This document shows positions 7,322 to 15,149 of a DNA stretch of 45,784 nt, piece after piece. The notes under the pieces were generated by a model. It did not search any database and was not told the origin of the DNA. It saw only the letters and a program-made list of their open reading frames with translations. How positions within the stretch are numbered: position 1 is the stretch's first letter; each line of letters opens with the position of its first letter. The DNA comes from Acidimicrobiaceae bacterium (GTDB lineage Bacteria; Actinomycetota; Acidimicrobiia; Acidimicrobiales; Aldehydirespiratoraceae), in NCBI GenBank assembly GCA_028819005.1, contig JAPPMP010000005.1, forward strand, positions 91,263 to 137,046. Reading direction: 5' to 3'. The translations under genes were made by a program, and so were the position numbers.

Positions 7322-8442
7322 GCTCGCCAGGGCACAAGGTAGAAGCAGAATGGAACGGACGACTCGTAGAGGCGTGGGTTCCCACCCCACTGGGGGAGAG
7401 GCATTTCGAATTTTCGGGATCAACAATCCGCGCCGGCGAGCGTGCTTGCGCTGCTCTGCGGTTGTCAGAGTTGCGGATACAAGACCATTGGGAGCCCATG
7501 GCCAGGCTGTTGCTGCGCAATGAAGGGATGGCTTCATCAGGTATTGAAGGGTTGCGTGAGCCGATCGAGTCTGTTCTGGTAGCGGCGCGAACGGGAGGGG
7601 GAGGCAACGCTGGATGGATGGCCGACAATCTGGTGGTCATCGATTCCGCGCTCGACACGGCCCACGAACCGCTGACAGTCGACATTCTGCACAGTTGGCA
7701 CCGACAACTCATGCGAAATGGAATGCTCCCTTCCAACATGGTTGGATCATTCCGCCCGGCGCTCGGCTGGGTGGGCGGAACGTCGCCGTCGAATGCTGCC
7801 TACGTGCCGCCGCCACCTTCGGAGATTCCCCGGCTCACCGACGACCTGGTCGCTTTCGCGAACAGCGAGCCAGAAGACCTCGATCCTGTCTCTCACGCCG
7901 CGATCATCCACGCTCAGTTCGTTGCCGTCCATCCTTATGGTGACGGCAACGGTCGCCTCGGACGGGTGTTGATCAGCCGCACACTGCGGCGGAGTGGCGT
8001 GAGTCCTCGTACCACGGTGCCGATCAGCATTGCCATCGCCCGCGACCCCGGCGGATATCTCTCGGGACTCCACCTCTTCGAACAGGGAACGGTCGACCCA
8101 TGGATTTCCTGGTTTTCTGAGACCGCCGTGAAGGCCGCTCTCGCCACCGATCAGATATATGACCAGATGCAGGCCCTCATCGCTCGATGGGAGGAGTCGA
8201 CCGTCGGATTGCGGGCCGATCACAGCGCTCGAGCCCTGCTCGCTCATCTGCCTGCGCTCCCGGTCTTGAACGCCGGCGATGTAGCTGACCTGCTCGGAGT
8301 CAGTGAACGCAGCGGTCGTACCGCTTTGACGGCACTTGCCTCGTGTGGCGTCGTGTCTCGCGTTCAGGTCGAGAGCAATGGATCGGGTCGCGACCGCCAT
8401 TGGTTCGCCGCCCCCGAACTGCTCAAACTGTGGAGTCCCTGA
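7303..8442 (+). CDS. fic: Fic family AMP-transferase, self-inhibited class, with C-terminal winged helix
   Basis: A 379-residue Fic/DOC-fold protein that transfers AMP (or another nucleotide part) to protein hydroxyls. The active-site motif HPYGDGNGRLGR is at 210-221 (catalytic H210). An N-terminal inhibitory helix carries S-x-x-x-E-G (S78, E82, G83), the class II pattern in which the Glu blocks ATP binding. The order is Fic_N region (about 25-110), Fic core (about 125-240), then a winged-helix DNA-binding domain (about 310-370, LLGVSERSGRTALTALAS). A TTG at 7264 is in frame, but it coincides with the -35 region and the operators run through it, so ATG 7303 is preferred. The gene stands alone, convergent with the antitoxin remnant. 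The winged helix suggests autoregulation or control of a target locus. Confidence 0.88.
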   Translation: MGRDSEGSPGHKVEAEWNGRLVEAWVPTPLGERHFEFSGSTIRAGERACAALRLSELRIQDHWEPMARLLLRNEGMASSGIEGLREPIESVLVAARTGGGGNAGWMADNLVVIDSALDTAHEPLTVDILHSWHRQLMRNGMLPSNMVGSFRPALGWVGGTSPSNAAYVPPPPSEIPRLTDDLVAFANSEPEDLDPVSHAAIIHAQFVAVHPYGDGNGRLGRVLISRTLRRSGVSPRTTVPISIAIARDPGGYLSGLHLFEQGTVDPWISWFSETAVKAALATDQIYDQMQALIARWEESTVGLRADHSARALLAHLPALPVLNAGDVADLLGVSERSGRTALTALASCGVVSRVQVESNGSGRDRHWFAAPELLKLWSP

Positions 8443-8462
8443 GTTGCGCTGAGAATCGGGAA

Positions 8463-8582
8463 ATGATTATTGGTTGAGGAGGCATCATGAACCGTGTTGC
8501 CGAGTGCGTCGCCGCTCTTATTGCTGAGTTCAACGAGCTGGGCGTGAGTCACCAGGTCGACTCGGATAGTCGTCGTTGCCAT
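8463..8582 (-). pseudogene. Remnant of a ribbon-helix-helix antitoxin gene
   Basis: Read from ATG 8582 on the minus strand, about 33 residues (ATTTIRVDLVTHAQLVELSN, then KSGDALGNTVHDAS) look like the N-terminus of RHH antitoxins, whose beta strand TTIRVD binds operator DNA. Similarity stops at about 8485, the frame runs on into the 3' end of fic as unrelated sequence, and no toxin gene follows. I read it as a truncated antitoxin left after loss of its partner. A small peptide could still be made and bind the operator just upstream. The opposite strand also holds an ORF with an AGGAGG site at 8477-8482, which I judge spurious. Confidence 0.55.
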
Positions 8583-8589
8583 ACCTTGA

Positions 8590-8629
8590 ATCTACGGTTT
8601 CGTCTATATTCCGTCTACAAAATATCTAC
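8590..8629 (-). promoter_or_regulatory. Direct-repeat operator array of the antitoxin remnant
   Basis: Four copies of GTAGAY or a close variant on the minus strand (plus-strand ATCTAC 8590, GTCTAT 8602, GTCTAC 8613, ATCTAC 8624) are spaced 12, 11 and 11 bases, about one helical turn. Such tandem half-sites are typical of RHH repressor operators. The region is clearly AT-rich against its surroundings. Confidence 0.5.
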
Positions 8630-8638
8630 ACCACGACC

Positions 8639-9736
8639 TCAGGCACCCGTGATGTCGATGATTCCGATGGAGGGGCGGACGCCGAATCGGACCTGAGGCG
8701 CGGTGCGGCGCTCTCGCCCCACGCCGGTGGACACATACACCGGCGTTCCGTGCAGTTCATGCAACCCTCCGGCGGCCACATGGCGGGGCACGTCCGACGC
8801 GGTGACTACAGGGCCGATGAAAGGCAGGGCGATCTGTCCACCGTGCGTGTGTCCCGCCACCAAGAGATCAACCGGGGTTGATTCGATCAATCGAATCTCG
8901 TCTGGCTGGTGAGCGAGCACTATTCGTAGATCGACCGAACTCCCGGCGATTTCCTCGGCTCGGAGCTGCGCTACTCGCTCGTTGCCGAACAAGGTTATTC
9001 CGAGCACGCTAACTGTGTTGCCGTTGACCTCCAGGGTTTCAATCTGGTTGTTGAGCACTCTTGCCCCTGTTCCCCGCACGATCTTGCCGAGCCCGCCGAT
9101 GCGGTCGGTATTGCCGCTGACCAACAGGACTATCGGGACCTCGTCGACGAGCCTTTGAATCATTTCGTTGAATTCTGGAATCTTCTCGTCGAACCGGTCT
9201 TGATCGATTTGGTACAGATCGCCCGGAATCAGGACAAGGTCTGGCTCGACCTCGATCAAGCGATCAACTGCGCTGTTCTCGTACGGACCGATCGCTGTGG
9301 TTTGCAGATCGGCAAGCACTCCGATCCTTATGTCCTCGCTGACACCTTTAACCTCTAGCTCGACGCGGTCCACCCGCAGCCAGAACGGCTCGATATAGGT
9401 GGCGTAAATCCCCAAGGGAACAGGGACGAGTGCAAGCACGCAAAGTGCTGTGATCGTCCGCGTGCGGTTGCGAGCGAAAAATAAGACGATGGTTCCCGCC
9501 AACGGGACCCCGACGGTCAGCACCAGATAGGTGACATGGATGCTGGTGAAGACGTCCGGCCCGGTGATGAACAGCGCTCCGATGTTGAAAAGGAACGTGC
9601 CCCCAAAGCCAATGGCAACGGCAACGGCCGCTATCTGGATGCTCCTGAAACCTTGCCGAATCAGCGAGACGACAACAGCACCTGCTACGGCACCGGTGAT
9701 AATCGCAGCGCCGATCGTGTAGTAGTTCAGGAGCAT
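8639..9736 (-). CDS. Membrane-anchored metallophosphoesterase
   Basis: A 365-residue protein with four hydrophobic helices (about residues 5-25, 33-57, 65-87, 95-115) followed by a calcineurin-like phosphoesterase domain (about 135-360). The metal motifs are ADLQ (usually DxH), GDLY, GNTD (usually GNH[DE]), AHQPD and GHTHGGQ. Two usual His are therefore replaced (Gln, Thr), which may change metal loading or substrate. YaeI-like relatives act on phosphodiester or lipid-linked pyrophosphates; the substrate here is unknown. It lies 50 bases downstream of the formaldehyde-detoxification pair but has its own candidate promoter. Confidence 0.8.
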   Translation of the reverse strand: MLLNYYTIGAAIITGAVAGAVVVSLIRQGFRSIQIAAVAVAIGFGGTFLFNIGALFITGPDVFTSIHVTYLVLTVGVPLAGTIVLFFARNRTRTITALCVLALVPVPLGIYATYIEPFWLRVDRVELEVKGVSEDIRIGVLADLQTTAIGPYENSAVDRLIEVEPDLVLIPGDLYQIDQDRFDEKIPEFNEMIQRLVDEVPIVLLVSGNTDRIGGLGKIVRGTGARVLNNQIETLEVNGNTVSVLGITLFGNERVAQLRAEEIAGSSVDLRIVLAHQPDEIRLIESTPVDLLVAGHTHGGQIALPFIGPVVTASDVPRHVAAGGLHELHGTPVYVSTGVGRERRTAPQVRFGVRPSIGIIDITGA

Positions 9737-9742
9737 CGGGCG

Positions 9743-9748
9743 AGGTTA
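9743..9748 (-). promoter_or_regulatory. -10 box for metallophosphoesterase gene
   Basis: On the minus strand TAACCT ends 6 bases before ATG 9736. It fits the TAnnnT box seen before several genes here and suggests a leaderless mRNA separate from the upstream mscR operon. Confidence 0.4.
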
Positions 9749-9786
9749 CTTGCTGCTGCGGCAAGACCTGTTCAACGGCGGGGTGG

Positions 9787-10416
9787 TCAGGTGAGGCCGA
9801 GTTCGCTGATGCGGTCGAGGACCCTTTGGCGTTCGTCGTCGATGGTTGTTGTGTCCCCATGGCCGGTGTGGACCGTGGTGTCACCGGGCAGCGTCAACAG
9901 GCGATCGCGGATCGACCGCAGGATCGTCGGTTCATCGCTGTAGCTGCGCCCCGTCGCCCCGGGACCGCCGCAGAACAACGTGTCGCCAGACATCACCCGC
10001 CCGGCATCTATGTCGAAGAAGCAACAGCAACCGGGCGAATGCCCTGGAGTGTGAATGATCCCAAGAGTATGGCCACCGGCAGTGATGGTTTCACCGGGCG
10101 TCAAAGCACCGTCGGTCGAGTCGTCGGGGAACACCGCATCCCAGAGCATCTGATCGTCGGGATGGAGCAGAATCGGCGCGTCCACCGCCTCGCGCAGTGC
10201 CACCGCGGCGTTGATGTGGTCGTTGTGGCCGTGCGTGCACACAATCGCTGTCACTCGGCGGCCGTTCACTGCGTCGACGATCGGCTGGTGGTCGTGAGCC
10301 GCGTCGAAGATCACGATCTCCTTATCGTCGCCCACCAGCCAGATGTTGTTGGTGACCTCCCACTCGCCCCCGTCGAGAGCGAAGATGCCGTCGGTTGTAA
10401 CGAGTTCGACCCCCAT
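9787..10416 (-). CDS. MBL-fold hydrolase of the mycothiol formaldehyde pathway
   Basis: A 209-residue glyoxalase II-like metallo-beta-lactamase-fold enzyme with the metal motif THGHNDH (about residues 61-67), GHSPG and GDTLF (Asp ligand), and a C-terminal HTGHGD. Its ATG overlaps the mscR stop by one base (TGATG), so the two are co-translated. The same gene order (mscR followed by a small MBL hydrolase) is familiar from mycobacteria. The likely job is hydrolysis of S-formylmycothiol, the product of MscR, to formate and mycothiol. This is inference from the pairing; the fold alone would also fit other thioester hydrolases. Confidence 0.82.
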   Translation of the reverse strand: MGVELVTTDGIFALDGGEWEVTNNIWLVGDDKEIVIFDAAHDHQPIVDAVNGRRVTAIVCTHGHNDHINAAVALREAVDAPILLHPDDQMLWDAVFPDDSTDGALTPGETITAGGHTLGIIHTPGHSPGCCCFFDIDAGRVMSGDTLFCGGPGATGRSYSDEPTILRSIRDRLLTLPGDTTVHTGHGDTTTIDDERQRVLDRISELGLT

Positions 10417-11501
10417 CAGATGACGACCACGGAGCGCAGCACCTCACCCCGCTCCATCTTGTGGAAGGCCTCTTCCACACCGTCGAGGGCGATCGTCTCC
10501 GACACGAATCCGTCGAGGTCGAGACGGCCTTGGCGGTAGAGGTCGATCAGCATCGGGAAGTCACGGCTCGGCAGGCAGTCGCCGTACCAACTCGACTTGA
10601 GCGACCCGCCCCGACCGAACACCTCTTGGAAGGGCAACTCGATCTTCATTTCGGGGGTGGGCACGCCCACGAGCACAACGGTGCCAGCCAAGTCCCGTGC
10701 CTCGAAACACTGCTTGTACACCTCGGGCAGGCCGATCGCGTCAATCGTGACGTCCGCGCCGAAGCCGCCGGTGTATTCCTGGATCTTCTCAACCGCGTCT
10801 TCCTCGCGGGAGTTGATCGTGTGGTGGGCCCCGAAACCCTTTGCCAGTTCGAGCTTGCGGTCGTCGATGTCGACGGCGATGATGTTGGATGCCCCTGCCA
10901 GCTTCGCCCCGGCGATAGCAGCGTTGCCCACACCCCCGCAACCGAATACCGCCACGCTGTCACCGCGGCCTACGCCGCCGGTGTTGATGGCGGCGCCGAT
11001 TCCGGCCATCACCCCGCAACCCAGCAGTCCGGCCGCAGCGGGGGAGGCATCGGGATCGACCTTGGTGCATTGACCGGAGGCGACGAGCGTCTTCTCGGCG
11101 AAAGCGCCGATACCCAACGCTGGCGACAGCTCGGTCCCGTCCTCCAGGGTCATCTTCTGTTCGGCGTTGTGTGTGCTGAAACAGAGATGGGACCTGCCCC
11201 GGTTGCATGCCCGGCAGTCACCGCACACGGCTCGCCAGTTGAGGATCACGAAGTCACCGGGAGCGACTTCGGTCACCCCTTCACCGACGGCTTCGACAAC
11301 GCCTGAGGCCTCATGTCCGAGCAGGAACGGAAAATCGTTGTTGATCCCGCCCTCGCGGTAGTGAAGGTCGGTGTGGCACACCCCGCACGCCTGTATCGCC
11401 ACGACTGCTTCGCCCGGCCCCGGATCGGGGATCACGATGTTTGCAATAGCGACCGGTTCGCCGACCGCCGCAGAAATTACTCCCTTTACCGTTTGTGGCA
11501 T
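10416..11501 (-). CDS. mscR: S-(hydroxymethyl)mycothiol dehydrogenase / nitrosomycothiol reductase
   Basis: A 361-residue zinc-dependent class III-type alcohol dehydrogenase. It oxidises the formaldehyde-mycothiol adduct to S-formylmycothiol with NAD+ and can reduce S-nitrosomycothiol. Seen are the catalytic zinc Cys in CGVCHTD, GHE, the structural zinc set [15 protein letters not shown], and the Rossmann motif [10 protein letters not shown]. The length matches known MscR proteins. The start ATG 11501 begins the conserved MPQTVKGVI. The leader is unusual: the 17 bases containing the GGAGAG ribosome site and the ATG are tandemly duplicated (11499-11532), giving an upstream ATG out of frame. 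It is first in an operon with the MBL hydrolase. Confidence 0.92.
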   Translation of the reverse strand: MPQTVKGVISAAVGEPVAIANIVIPDPGPGEAVVAIQACGVCHTDLHYREGGINNDFPFLLGHEASGVVEAVGEGVTEVAPGDFVILNWRAVCGDCRACNRGRSHLCFSTHNAEQKMTLEDGTELSPALGIGAFAEKTLVASGQCTKVDPDASPAAAGLLGCGVMAGIGAAINTGGVGRGDSVAVFGCGGVGNAAIAGAKLAGASNIIAVDIDDRKLELAKGFGAHHTINSREEDAVEKIQEYTGGFGADVTIDAIGLPEVYKQCFEARDLAGTVVLVGVPTPEMKIELPFQEVFGRGGSLKSSWYGDCLPSRDFPMLIDLYRQGRLDLDGFVSETIALDGVEEAFHKMERGEVLRSVVVI

Positions 11502-11532
11502 TGTCCTGCTCTCCGCATTGTCCTGCTCTCCG
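11499..11532 (-). repeat. Tandem 17-bp duplication of ribosome site plus start codon
   Basis: On the minus strand CGGAGAGCAGGACAATG occurs twice without a gap. The downstream copy gives the mscR start. The upstream copy starts a 10-codon frame (ATG at 11518, TAA ending at 11486) that overlaps the mscR start out of frame and could act as an attenuating upstream ORF. Confidence 0.85.
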
Positions 11533-11617
11533 TTTATGTGGCCTTCTGGATCCCTGACTTTAGCCCCACGCCTCAAATCAGTCGATCCCCACCTGTCGAT
11601 CCCGCCTGGGCGATGAC

Positions 11618-12307
11618 CTACGGGCTTTCGTCGCGGCTGTTTGTGAGGAGGGGTTTGACGGTTCGCCAGTCAGCGCGGACGACGTTGAGCATCGTGGAGC
11701 GTCCGGCGGCCTGCAGGTCCTCGAACGCGAGGTCGTGCAGTTCGTCGACGATCTCGGTGTGGCGGTCGAACAGCACGGTGTTGTCGGGGTCGAGCCCGGA
11801 GACGATCGCCAAGCCGGTCGGCTCGACATCGACAGTGGTCACGGTCAGGTCCTGCCGGTGGCGACGCAACGCCACGACGACTTTCCAAACGTCGCCGGAC
11901 CAGATCATGCTGGTCTGCTCTCTGGTAGAGGTCTCTGCGTCGATCGGCAGGCAGTCGTGTATCAAGATGACCCCGTCAGGACTGCTGTGGCGTTCAACGT
12001 TGGCGACGTCTCGCAGGGCCTGCTCGTATAGATGGAGTCCGTCAACGAAGGCCAGGTCGACCGGGCCTCCCAGCAGGCCGAACAGCTCTGGGCTGGCGAA
12101 GAAGTCGTCAGAGGCTGCAGGCACGATCACGGCGTTGTCGGGAGGGTCTTCAACCATTGGTTCGGGATCGACTCCAACGGTGTGGGTCCCGGGTCGCACG
12201 AGTGCCAGCGAATGACCCCGGTGAACGCCGATTTCCAGGTAGCGCTGAGGCCTGAGGATCTCATGGACCCGCCGCAACAACCCGTAGTAGGTGCCGATGT
12301 CGCCCAT
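11618..12307 (-). CDS. Class I SAM-dependent methyltransferase (Methyltransf_24 type)
   Basis: A 229-residue methyltransferase. The SAM-binding motif I is [11 protein letters not shown] (about residues 23-33), then GVDPEP at the acidic loop, [15 protein letters not shown] with the metal-coordinating Asp/His pattern of small-molecule O-methyltransferases of the CmcI/Methyltransf_24 type, and LIHDCLP. The target is unknown; relatives act on sugars or natural products. It follows hipA by 25 bases in the same direction, and its start region contains a 13-bp duplication that includes the ATG. A second, TylF-type methyltransferase lies on the other side of hipBA, so the two may belong to one modification pathway interrupted by the toxin pair. 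Confidence 0.8.
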   Translation of the reverse strand: MGDIGTYYGLLRRVHEILRPQRYLEIGVHRGHSLALVRPGTHTVGVDPEPMVEDPPDNAVIVPAASDDFFASPELFGLLGGPVDLAFVDGLHLYEQALRDVANVERHSSPDGVILIHDCLPIDAETSTREQTSMIWSGDVWKVVVALRRHRQDLTVTTVDVEPTGLAIVSGLDPDNTVLFDRHTEIVDELHDLAFEDLQAAGRSTMLNVVRADWRTVKPLLTNSRDESP

Positions 12308-12333
12308 GTCAGCTAGTCCTGCCCATGTCAGCT
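12302..12333 (-). repeat. Duplicated start region of the methyltransferase gene
   Basis: On the minus strand AGCTGACATGGGC occurs twice, 19 bases apart. The downstream copy holds the real ATG (12307). The upstream ATG (12326) opens a 5-codon frame whose TGA ends one base before the real start. The upstream copy begins at the hipA stop. Confidence 0.8.
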
Positions 12334-13628
12334 CACCAGTTGTCGAGGCATTGGTCCCGTCGGCAGGCCCCGAGAGACACCAGTGCCTTGACTGTCGGCG
12401 AACTTCGGAACTCCGGTTGCAGTTCGTCAGCGGCCCGCTCCAAAGCCTCGGGGATGGCGCCGGCGATTCTCACTGCGCGCTCCGCCCCTTCCGCCGGCTC
12501 GATACCCAGAGCTTTGGCGACTGCCTCCCATGCCTGTCTGGTATCGGCTGCCATCACCCTGCGGTCTGCTAGGGCTGACATTGCCAGTGTGTAAGAGCGA
12601 TAGTGGTCGGGGTCGTGCGGCATTATCGACCAGACGTCGTAGAGGGGGGCGAGGCGAGTTTCAGCGCTGTTGAACAGAACGCTGTAGTTCTTCGAGTGCG
12701 CGTCGGTGTTGCACAGGACCCAGTTCAGCGCCAGAGCGTCGAAGAATGCCCGTATGTCTGCGTCGGGGTCGGCGGAGTGTTCCCTTAGCAGGCGCGACAA
12801 GTGTGAGATGCTGTGGCCCTCTCCATTGTCGCCCTGGTAGATGGAAGCGTCGGGGTCGCCGCACGCTTGGTGCAAGTCTTCCTGGTGGACCCGCCGGATG
12901 GCGCCGTCGGGGTCTGCCAACCGGTCGAATCGGTGGACGACCAGCACATGGTGTCCAGCGATTGTTGCCATCTCTGTGCGGGCGGACGCCAACCCGCAGT
13001 AGCGGGCGGCGGTCATGCACAAATGCTCGTTGATCGACTGGTCGGCGAAGTCGGCCATTGAAGGTTTGAGGATGTGGGTGGTCGGGTTCTGCCCCCAAGG
13101 CTCGCCCCACTTCGGAACGTCACCGTCTTGTCTGCACAGCGCCGTTTTTGCTTGCGCGCCCGCAAGGCTGAAGGCGCTCTGCCCGACAGGACGCACCCAA
13201 CGCGACGATTCGCGCACCATGCCGGCAACGAGATCGTTGAGCTCGTCGTCCGACAGCCAGCGGACGCCGCTTAGCCGGGCTGTCACCTCTTCGGTGGACT
13301 CCGGTTTGCAGAACTGGACGGCTCCCGGGCAGTCCATTCCGATACGGGTTCCGAGCAAGTCGAAAGTAGCTGGGGAGGCGGCGCCGTACTTTGCGGCCCA
13401 GCGTTTGCGGACATCGGCGTTGCCGGGAAGCAGGCCCGACATCCAACCCTCCACGCGCCGGTCATGGACTTGGTGCTCGTGCAGCGGCATGGAAAGGGAC
13501 AGCGGCGACGCCGTGGGACATTGAGCGTATTCGGCGCTGTAGGCGAGCCGCAGGCTGGAGTCTTGGCGGGTGACGCGGGCTGCCTGTCGGCCGCGCAAGA
13601 ATACGATGAGCGTGTCGTCGGGGGTCAT
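12333..13628 (-). CDS. hipA: HipA-type Ser/Thr kinase toxin
   Basis: A 431-residue HipA-family kinase. HipA phosphorylates a protein target (glutamyl-tRNA synthetase in E. coli) and causes growth arrest and persistence; HipB neutralises it. Recognisable are the N-terminal couple domain (FLRGRQAARV... SLSMPL), the SLAGAQAKTAL loop, HILKPS with the ATP-binding Lys, NEHLCM, LVVHRFDR, the catalytic loop LNWVLCNTDAHSKN (Asp base and Asn) and APLYDVWS with the metal Asp. Start ATG 13628 overlaps the hipB stop by the tetranucleotide ATGA. All catalytic parts are present, so it is probably functional. The C-terminal helices extend past the kinase core to CLDNW. Confidence 0.9.
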   Translation of the reverse strand: MTPDDTLIVFLRGRQAARVTRQDSSLRLAYSAEYAQCPTASPLSLSMPLHEHQVHDRRVEGWMSGLLPGNADVRKRWAAKYGAASPATFDLLGTRIGMDCPGAVQFCKPESTEEVTARLSGVRWLSDDELNDLVAGMVRESSRWVRPVGQSAFSLAGAQAKTALCRQDGDVPKWGEPWGQNPTTHILKPSMADFADQSINEHLCMTAARYCGLASARTEMATIAGHHVLVVHRFDRLADPDGAIRRVHQEDLHQACGDPDASIYQGDNGEGHSISHLSRLLREHSADPDADIRAFFDALALNWVLCNTDAHSKNYSVLFNSAETRLAPLYDVWSIMPHDPDHYRSYTLAMSALADRRVMAADTRQAWEAVAKALGIEPAEGAERAVRIAGAIPEALERAADELQPEFRSSPTVKALVSLGACRRDQCLDNW

Positions 13629-13924
13629 TCCGCCTCGTTTTTGACGCTGTCGAATATCTGGTCGAGTTCTGTGTGTGGCCGGTCGTGGAGGGCCAAGGAG
13701 AGTCCGAGCACATCGGCCACTCGCATGATCCGCCGCAGTCCGCAACTGCCCTTGCTGTTCTCAAACCCCGACAGCCATTGCACAGACACTTCGGCGCGTC
13801 GGGCGGTTTCCTGCTGGGTCAGTCCGAGTGCGACTCTTCTGTCTCTCATCGCCCTGGATACTTGAGGCTGGTTTCGCAGGTCGGAGTTGACGACCTCTAC
13901 TTGGTGCGGTCTTGCGAGCGCCAT
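13625..13924 (-). CDS. hipB: HipB-type XRE-family antitoxin
   Basis: A 99-residue DNA-binding antitoxin. An XRE helix-turn-helix spans about residues 25-80 (RDRRVALGLTQQETARRAEVSVQWLSGFEN, long recognition helix ending in GLRRIMRVADVLGLSL), followed by a short acidic tail. ATG 13924 is chosen because AAGGAGG lies 5 bases upstream; a GTG 15 bases earlier is in frame but contains that site. It should repress its own operon through the AT-rich region upstream, which contains an inverted repeat, and bind HipA. It is translationally coupled to hipA. Confidence 0.88.
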   Translation of the reverse strand: MALARPHQVEVVNSDLRNQPQVSRAMRDRRVALGLTQQETARRAEVSVQWLSGFENSKGSCGLRRIMRVADVLGLSLALHDRPHTELDQIFDSVKNEAE

Positions 13925-13973
13925 GGGAACCTCCTTCACGTACTGACTTCAACAATACTAGAAGTTTTTATAA

Positions 13974-13992
13974 TCTTGTATGACTATCAAGA
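13974..13992. promoter_or_regulatory. Candidate HipB operator
   Basis: TCTTG, nine bases, CAAGA is a perfect 5-bp inverted repeat inside the AT-rich hipB leader (about 13944-14040). It resembles in layout, not in sequence, the short inverted repeats bound by E. coli HipB. TGACTTCAA also occurs twice in the same leader (13944-13952 and 14020-14028). Confidence 0.4.
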
Positions 13993-14083
13993 ATAGTTTA
14001 AGTCTATGGCGATCAAGCATGACTTCAATTATAAGCGAAGCCCATAGGTGAGACGTAGTCCATTCGGGCACCTGTGCGGTGTT

Positions 14084-14929
14084 TCAAGACCTGCGCTGCC
14101 AGTGGATGCCGGTCCAGTCGACATGCACGATCTCGTCGGTGATCTTGTGTGCTGCACGGTAGTCGTCGACGGCTTTTCTGCAGGGTTCCCAGGCGCCGTA
14201 GTCGTCTACCAGCACGTATCCGCCGACGCTGAGCTTGGGATATAACGCGGTCAGGGCATCGGTGGTCGATTCGTACAGGTCGCCGTCGAGCCTCAGGATC
14301 GCCAGCTGCTCGATCGGCGCGGTGGCCAAGGTGTCGGCGAACCAGCCTTCGAGGAAACACACCCGCTCATCGAGCAGGCCGTAACGGTCGAAGTTGGCCC
14401 GCACCTCGTCAGCGGTCACGTGCAGGGTTTTCACCTCAGACATGTCATGGCCCTCATCGGCCGGGTATGTCTCAACATTGGGCACAGGCAGGCCGCTGAA
14501 GCTGTCGGCTACCCAGACCCGCCGTCGGGTGTCTCCCCACGCCTCAAGCATCCCCTTCATCAGGATCGTCACCCCGCCGCGCCAAACACCCGTTTCGATG
14601 AAGTCCCCCGGGACTCTCTCGGCCATCACCTGATCAACACACCGGCGCACATCTGCGAGCCGTTGACGGCCCACCATGGTTTCAGCGGTGGGCGGCCAGT
14701 CGTGGCCCTCGGCCCGCACCTCGGGTTCACTGCCCTGTTTGGTCAGACGCCAGCCGTTGGCTTTGAGAACCGATCGAAGTTCTTGGGAGTCCCCGGGCCA
14801 TTCTGAGAGGTCGACGTCGTGGGTTTCCTCAGCCAGAAACAGTTCGCGCGTGAGGCAACCCATCAACAGATCGACATACCGGTCGCGCGCTGCTTGATGC
14901 GTATCGGACCTTTCAGCTACCTCAGCCAC
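14084..14929 (-). CDS. TylF/MycF-family O-methyltransferase
   Basis: A 281-residue macrocin-O-methyltransferase (TylF) family protein, which methylates sugar hydroxyls with SAM and Mg2+. Seen are DFIETGVWRGGVTILMKG (SAM motif I), VWVADSFSGLPVP, LDGDLYESTTDAL (metal Asp residues) and GGYVLVDDYGAWEPCRKAV with the conserved DDY. The first ~80 residues hold the usual lid helices. It starts at GTG 14929. A perfect palindrome CCCATTATGGG (14932-14942) sits two bases upstream and contains CATAAT as a possible -10, so the mRNA may be leaderless. No glycosyltransferase or polyketide gene is near, so the sugar target is unknown. Confidence 0.88.
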   Translation of the reverse strand: MAEVAERSDTHQAARDRYVDLLMGCLTRELFLAEETHDVDLSEWPGDSQELRSVLKANGWRLTKQGSEPEVRAEGHDWPPTAETMVGRQRLADVRRCVDQVMAERVPGDFIETGVWRGGVTILMKGMLEAWGDTRRRVWVADSFSGLPVPNVETYPADEGHDMSEVKTLHVTADEVRANFDRYGLLDERVCFLEGWFADTLATAPIEQLAILRLDGDLYESTTDALTALYPKLSVGGYVLVDDYGAWEPCRKAVDDYRAAHKITDEIVHVDWTGIHWQRRS

Positions 14930-14931
14930 GT

Positions 14932-14942
14932 CCCATTATGGG
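14932..14942. promoter_or_regulatory. Palindrome / -10 before tylF-like gene
   Basis: CCCATTATGGG is an 11-bp perfect palindrome immediately before the GTG start. Read on the minus strand it contains CATAAT 5 bases before the start codon. It may be an operator over a -10 element. Confidence 0.4.
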
Positions 14943-15138
14943 TGTGAACACGCCACGATTGGTCCGTAACCGTGCCTGGCACTGTTTTCGGGAGCGGGTG
15001 TCCTTCAGTGGTTGGAGTTGCCCCTAGCTGTGGGAGAGGTTGATTGCGGCGGTTCGGGTGTTGGCTGCCTCGCGTTCTCCTAGTGGGACCGCTCCGATTG
15101 CAGAGCAGCGCTCGAACACTTCTCCTGCAAGACGCATC

Positions 15139-15144
15139 TACGAT
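15139..15144 (+). promoter_or_regulatory. -10 box of rhomboid gene
   Basis: TACGAT lies 5 bases before ATG 15150 and no Shine-Dalgarno sequence is present. The preceding intergenic 14943-15138 shows nothing else I can name. Confidence 0.35.
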
Positions 15145-15149
15145 GAGGC

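Noticed and set aside
8487..8696. 69-residue plus-strand frame with an AGGAGG site before it
   Set aside because: It is the antisense of the antitoxin remnant and runs into the end of the phosphoesterase gene; no family-like sequence.
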